From Gammaproteobacteria bacterium (GTDB lineage: Bacteria; Pseudomonadota; Gammaproteobacteria; GCA-001735895), in NCBI GenBank assembly GCA_003231795.1, contig QIJI01000295.1, positions 1-8,428 of the forward strand: 8,428 bases of DNA, given 5' to 3'. The notes below the pieces were generated by a model, which saw only the letters and a list, made by a program, of their open reading frames with translations, was not told where the DNA came from and ran no database searches. Position 1 is the first letter of the stretch. Each line of letters starts with the position of its first letter. The position numbers and the translations under genes were made by a program. This document shows positions 7,211 through 8,428 of this stretch, piece by piece.

Positions 7211-7846
7211 CTAGTGGACTACTGATAACACCAGATTATTCTTTTTTCTTGTCACTTTCATGGCAAATGAAAATTGATCAACTCGCGTCGCGTACTCAAG
7301 GTCACTGGCCGGAAGGTCGGACTCATCGGAACCGGTAAACCGGGCGGCGGCACCCGAGGCCCGTACCTGCTGGTCGATTACACCGAGTTCCATCGGTTGC
7401 GCCAGCAACAGGCTGGCGATATAGTTTGAGCAAGCGATATCTTCTTCTCCACCCCCGTTCGGGCGTACCCCAGTGTTAATAAAAGTTACCGCCTGCGGAT
7501 TCAATGCACTGATGCTTGTCGCGGTTGCCTGTGCAACGCTTAAACTGCCCACATACAGTTCATCAGCATGCGCCGCGCCAACAACGCCCTGGGTACCCGC
7601 AGTGGAACGCATAACCAGACGTTTCCCGCGCAAGTCCTGTGTGTCGATCACCGAGGGTGAATTGGGAAGATCAAATCCTTCAATCGGAAAAGCGTTGACT
7701 TCCCCCATCAGCAATAGCTCAGGATATTGATGTTTGAGGGCAAAGGCTTCATCAGTAGTCGAAACCATCAATATCTCAAGTGCCCCTCGCTCAAAAGCAT
7801 ACGCGGTGGTGGTAAATGCGCGTAAAACATCGACCACAACTACCAC
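7211..7846 (-). CDS. ComB-family 2-phosphosulfolactate phosphatase-like protein
   Basis: ComB is a magnesium-dependent phosphatase that turns 2-phosphosulfolactate into sulfolactate, known from coenzyme M synthesis in methanogens; bacterial homologues often have unknown substrates. Family motifs are VVVVDVLRAFTT, LLMGEVNAFPIEGFDLPNSP, the glycine loop VMRSTAGTQGVVGAA and NGGGEEDIACSNY. Some differ from the family pattern I remember (GEVNAFP for GERNG, RSTAGT for TTNGT), so the substrate may differ. From the GTG at 7846 the protein has 211 residues and begins inside the first conserved strand, shorter than the usual 230 or so. The same frame stays open upstream to a stop at 7903, adding NKTLEDCHQAEG before VVVVVDVLR, without any ATG, GTG or TTG. 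An ATT at 7894, ten bases after TAAGGA, could be the real start, giving about 227 residues. No other sulfolactate or coenzyme M gene is visible nearby. Confidence 0.85.
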   Translation of the reverse strand: MVVVVDVLRAFTTTAYAFERGALEILMVSTTDEAFALKHQYPELLLMGEVNAFPIEGFDLPNSPSVIDTQDLRGKRLVMRSTAGTQGVVGAAHADELYVGSLSVAQATATSISALNPQAVTFINTGVRPNGGGEEDIACSNYIASLLLAQPMELGVIDQQVRASGAAARFTGSDESDLPASDLEYATRVDQFSFAMKVTRKKNNLVLSVVH

Positions 7847-7904
7847 GCCTTCAGCCTGATGACAGTCTTCCAGGGTTTTGTTATAAATTATAATAGTGAA
7901 TTAT

Positions 7905-7910
7905 TCCTTA
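7905..7910 (-). promoter_or_regulatory. Candidate ribosome binding site for an upstream ComB-family start
   Basis: TAAGGA on the minus strand is a good match to the anti-16S complement. It lies ten bases before the in-frame ATT at 7894-7892 and about 58 bases before the GTG at 7846, so it can only serve a start upstream of the GTG. It is the main sequence evidence that translation begins at a non-canonical codon and that the N-terminus is longer. Confidence 0.4.
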
Positions 7911-7937
7911 CAGATTAGGTGCCTGCGAACACCGACC

Positions 7938-8402
7938 TTACTGCATATCCGCTATGCTTGCAGGAGACCACCTGGCGTTTTGCAACAACCATTCGTCTTG
8001 TTTAACTAGCTGTAACTCGAAACGAACCAATTGTGTGCGCAGTCCTGCCAACGCATTAATATCCGAGATTGCACTTGCTGCCATCGCTACATGAAGATCG
8101 ACCCTGGCTTGATTATCAGACAGAATTTCGATCTCACTGATCCGGGTCAGCAGGAAGATATTCTTGTTGCGGAAAAAATAAACCCGCAGCAATTTACCGA
8201 GCTGCTTTTTGTTATAACCTTTCTGATCAAGATAATCTCGATGCATCAACTCGTCCAGATCATCGGCACTGCGATTTTCCGCCGCCTCGGCAGCTTTAGC
8301 AACAAACTGCCTGATCTCCTGCTCCGGTGTGAGTGCTTCATTCGAGCATGCCGGTAGCAGGCTGGCGCAACCGAGTAGAAAAATCCATGAAAGTTTTTTC
8401 AT
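7938..8402 (-). CDS. Small lipoprotein, probably NTF2/SnoaL-like fold
   Basis: I do not recognise a named family. The protein starts MKKLSWIFLLGCASLLPAC, a lipoprotein signal with lipobox LPAC and Cys19; Ser at +2 suggests the outer membrane. The mature part opens with a helix rich in Ala and Glu (TPEQEIRQFVAKAAEAAENR), then a segment with HRDYLDQKGYNKKQLGKLLR. Alternating strands follow (IFLLTRISEIEIL, ARVDLHVAMA, LVRFELQLVKQDEWLLQNARW). A helix-first, beta-sheet-after order ending in a strand with W-L-aromatic is typical of NTF2-like domains of this size, so that fold is my inference. The ATG at 8402 is preferred because it gives a compact Lys-Lys signal peptide; a GTG two codons upstream at 8408 is also open. 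Neither has a clear ribosome binding site. The gene is first of three co-directional genes and is separated from the ComB-family gene by roughly 35 to 90 bases, depending on the latter's start. Confidence 0.72.
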   Translation of the reverse strand: MKKLSWIFLLGCASLLPACSNEALTPEQEIRQFVAKAAEAAENRSADDLDELMHRDYLDQKGYNKKQLGKLLRVYFFRNKNIFLLTRISEIEILSDNQARVDLHVAMAASAISDINALAGLRTQLVRFELQLVKQDEWLLQNARWSPASIADMQ

Positions 8403-8428
8403 TGGCACTAGTCGTAGCGCGGTGGTGC

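Noticed and set aside
7887..7892. TATAAT on the minus strand before the ComB-family gene, as a -10 box
   Set aside because: At 17 or 18 bases upstream the hexamers are ATCTGT and AATCTG, with no resemblance to a -35 box. The position also falls within the extended reading frame. AT-rich coding sequence is the simpler explanation, although a promoter serving the GTG start is not excluded.
7943..7957. Hairpin GCATA-TCCGC-TATGC as a terminator
   Set aside because: It has a stem of only five base pairs, no T-run on the minus strand, and lies within the last codons of the lipoprotein gene.
8031..8357. 108-residue plus-strand frame opposite the lipoprotein gene
   Set aside because: The minus strand carries a clear lipoprotein signal in this stretch; the opposing frame has no signal, domain or ribosome binding site.

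Overview
The window looks like an ordinary stretch of chromosome from a gammaproteobacterium that is not a close relative of the usual model species. The basis is the dapA-bamC pair, a bacterial-type prolyl-tRNA synthetase of almost the same length as the E. coli enzyme with its editing insertion, a DUF4124 periplasmic protein, and several lipoproteins with Gram-negative lipoboxes. I place it no lower than class. I see no mobile element, CRISPR array, tRNA, rRNA or phage gene. No gene-free gap reaches 300 bases; the longest is about 190.

Left part (1-3245), all on the minus strand, transcribed right to left: a LysR-type regulator, an AI-2E/PerM-family membrane protein, dapA (lysine/diaminopimelate synthesis) and the start of a bamC-like outer-membrane assembly lipoprotein that runs off the left edge. 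Spacings are 32 bases, 69 bases and a 4-base ATGA overlap, so co-transcription is plausible, at least of dapA-bamC.

Middle part (3246-6231), plus strand: a divergent intergenic region with a plausible lysR promoter and an inverted repeat inside it, then an exported DUF4124 protein, proS with a good -10 box ahead of it, and an exported lytic transglycosylase whose start codon overlaps the proS stop codon.

Right part (6232-8428), minus strand, converging on the previous block: a small lipoprotein probably of the NTF2-like fold, a ComB-family (2-phosphosulfolactate phosphatase-like) protein, and an endonuclease/exonuclease/phosphatase-family hydrolase. They are close and co-directional, but their joint function is unknown.

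I found no convincing new multi-gene system. The points most worth checking are the apparent non-canonical (ATT) start of the ComB-family gene, the presence of that gene without visible partners for sulfolactate or coenzyme M chemistry, and the symmetrical site in the lysR promoter.
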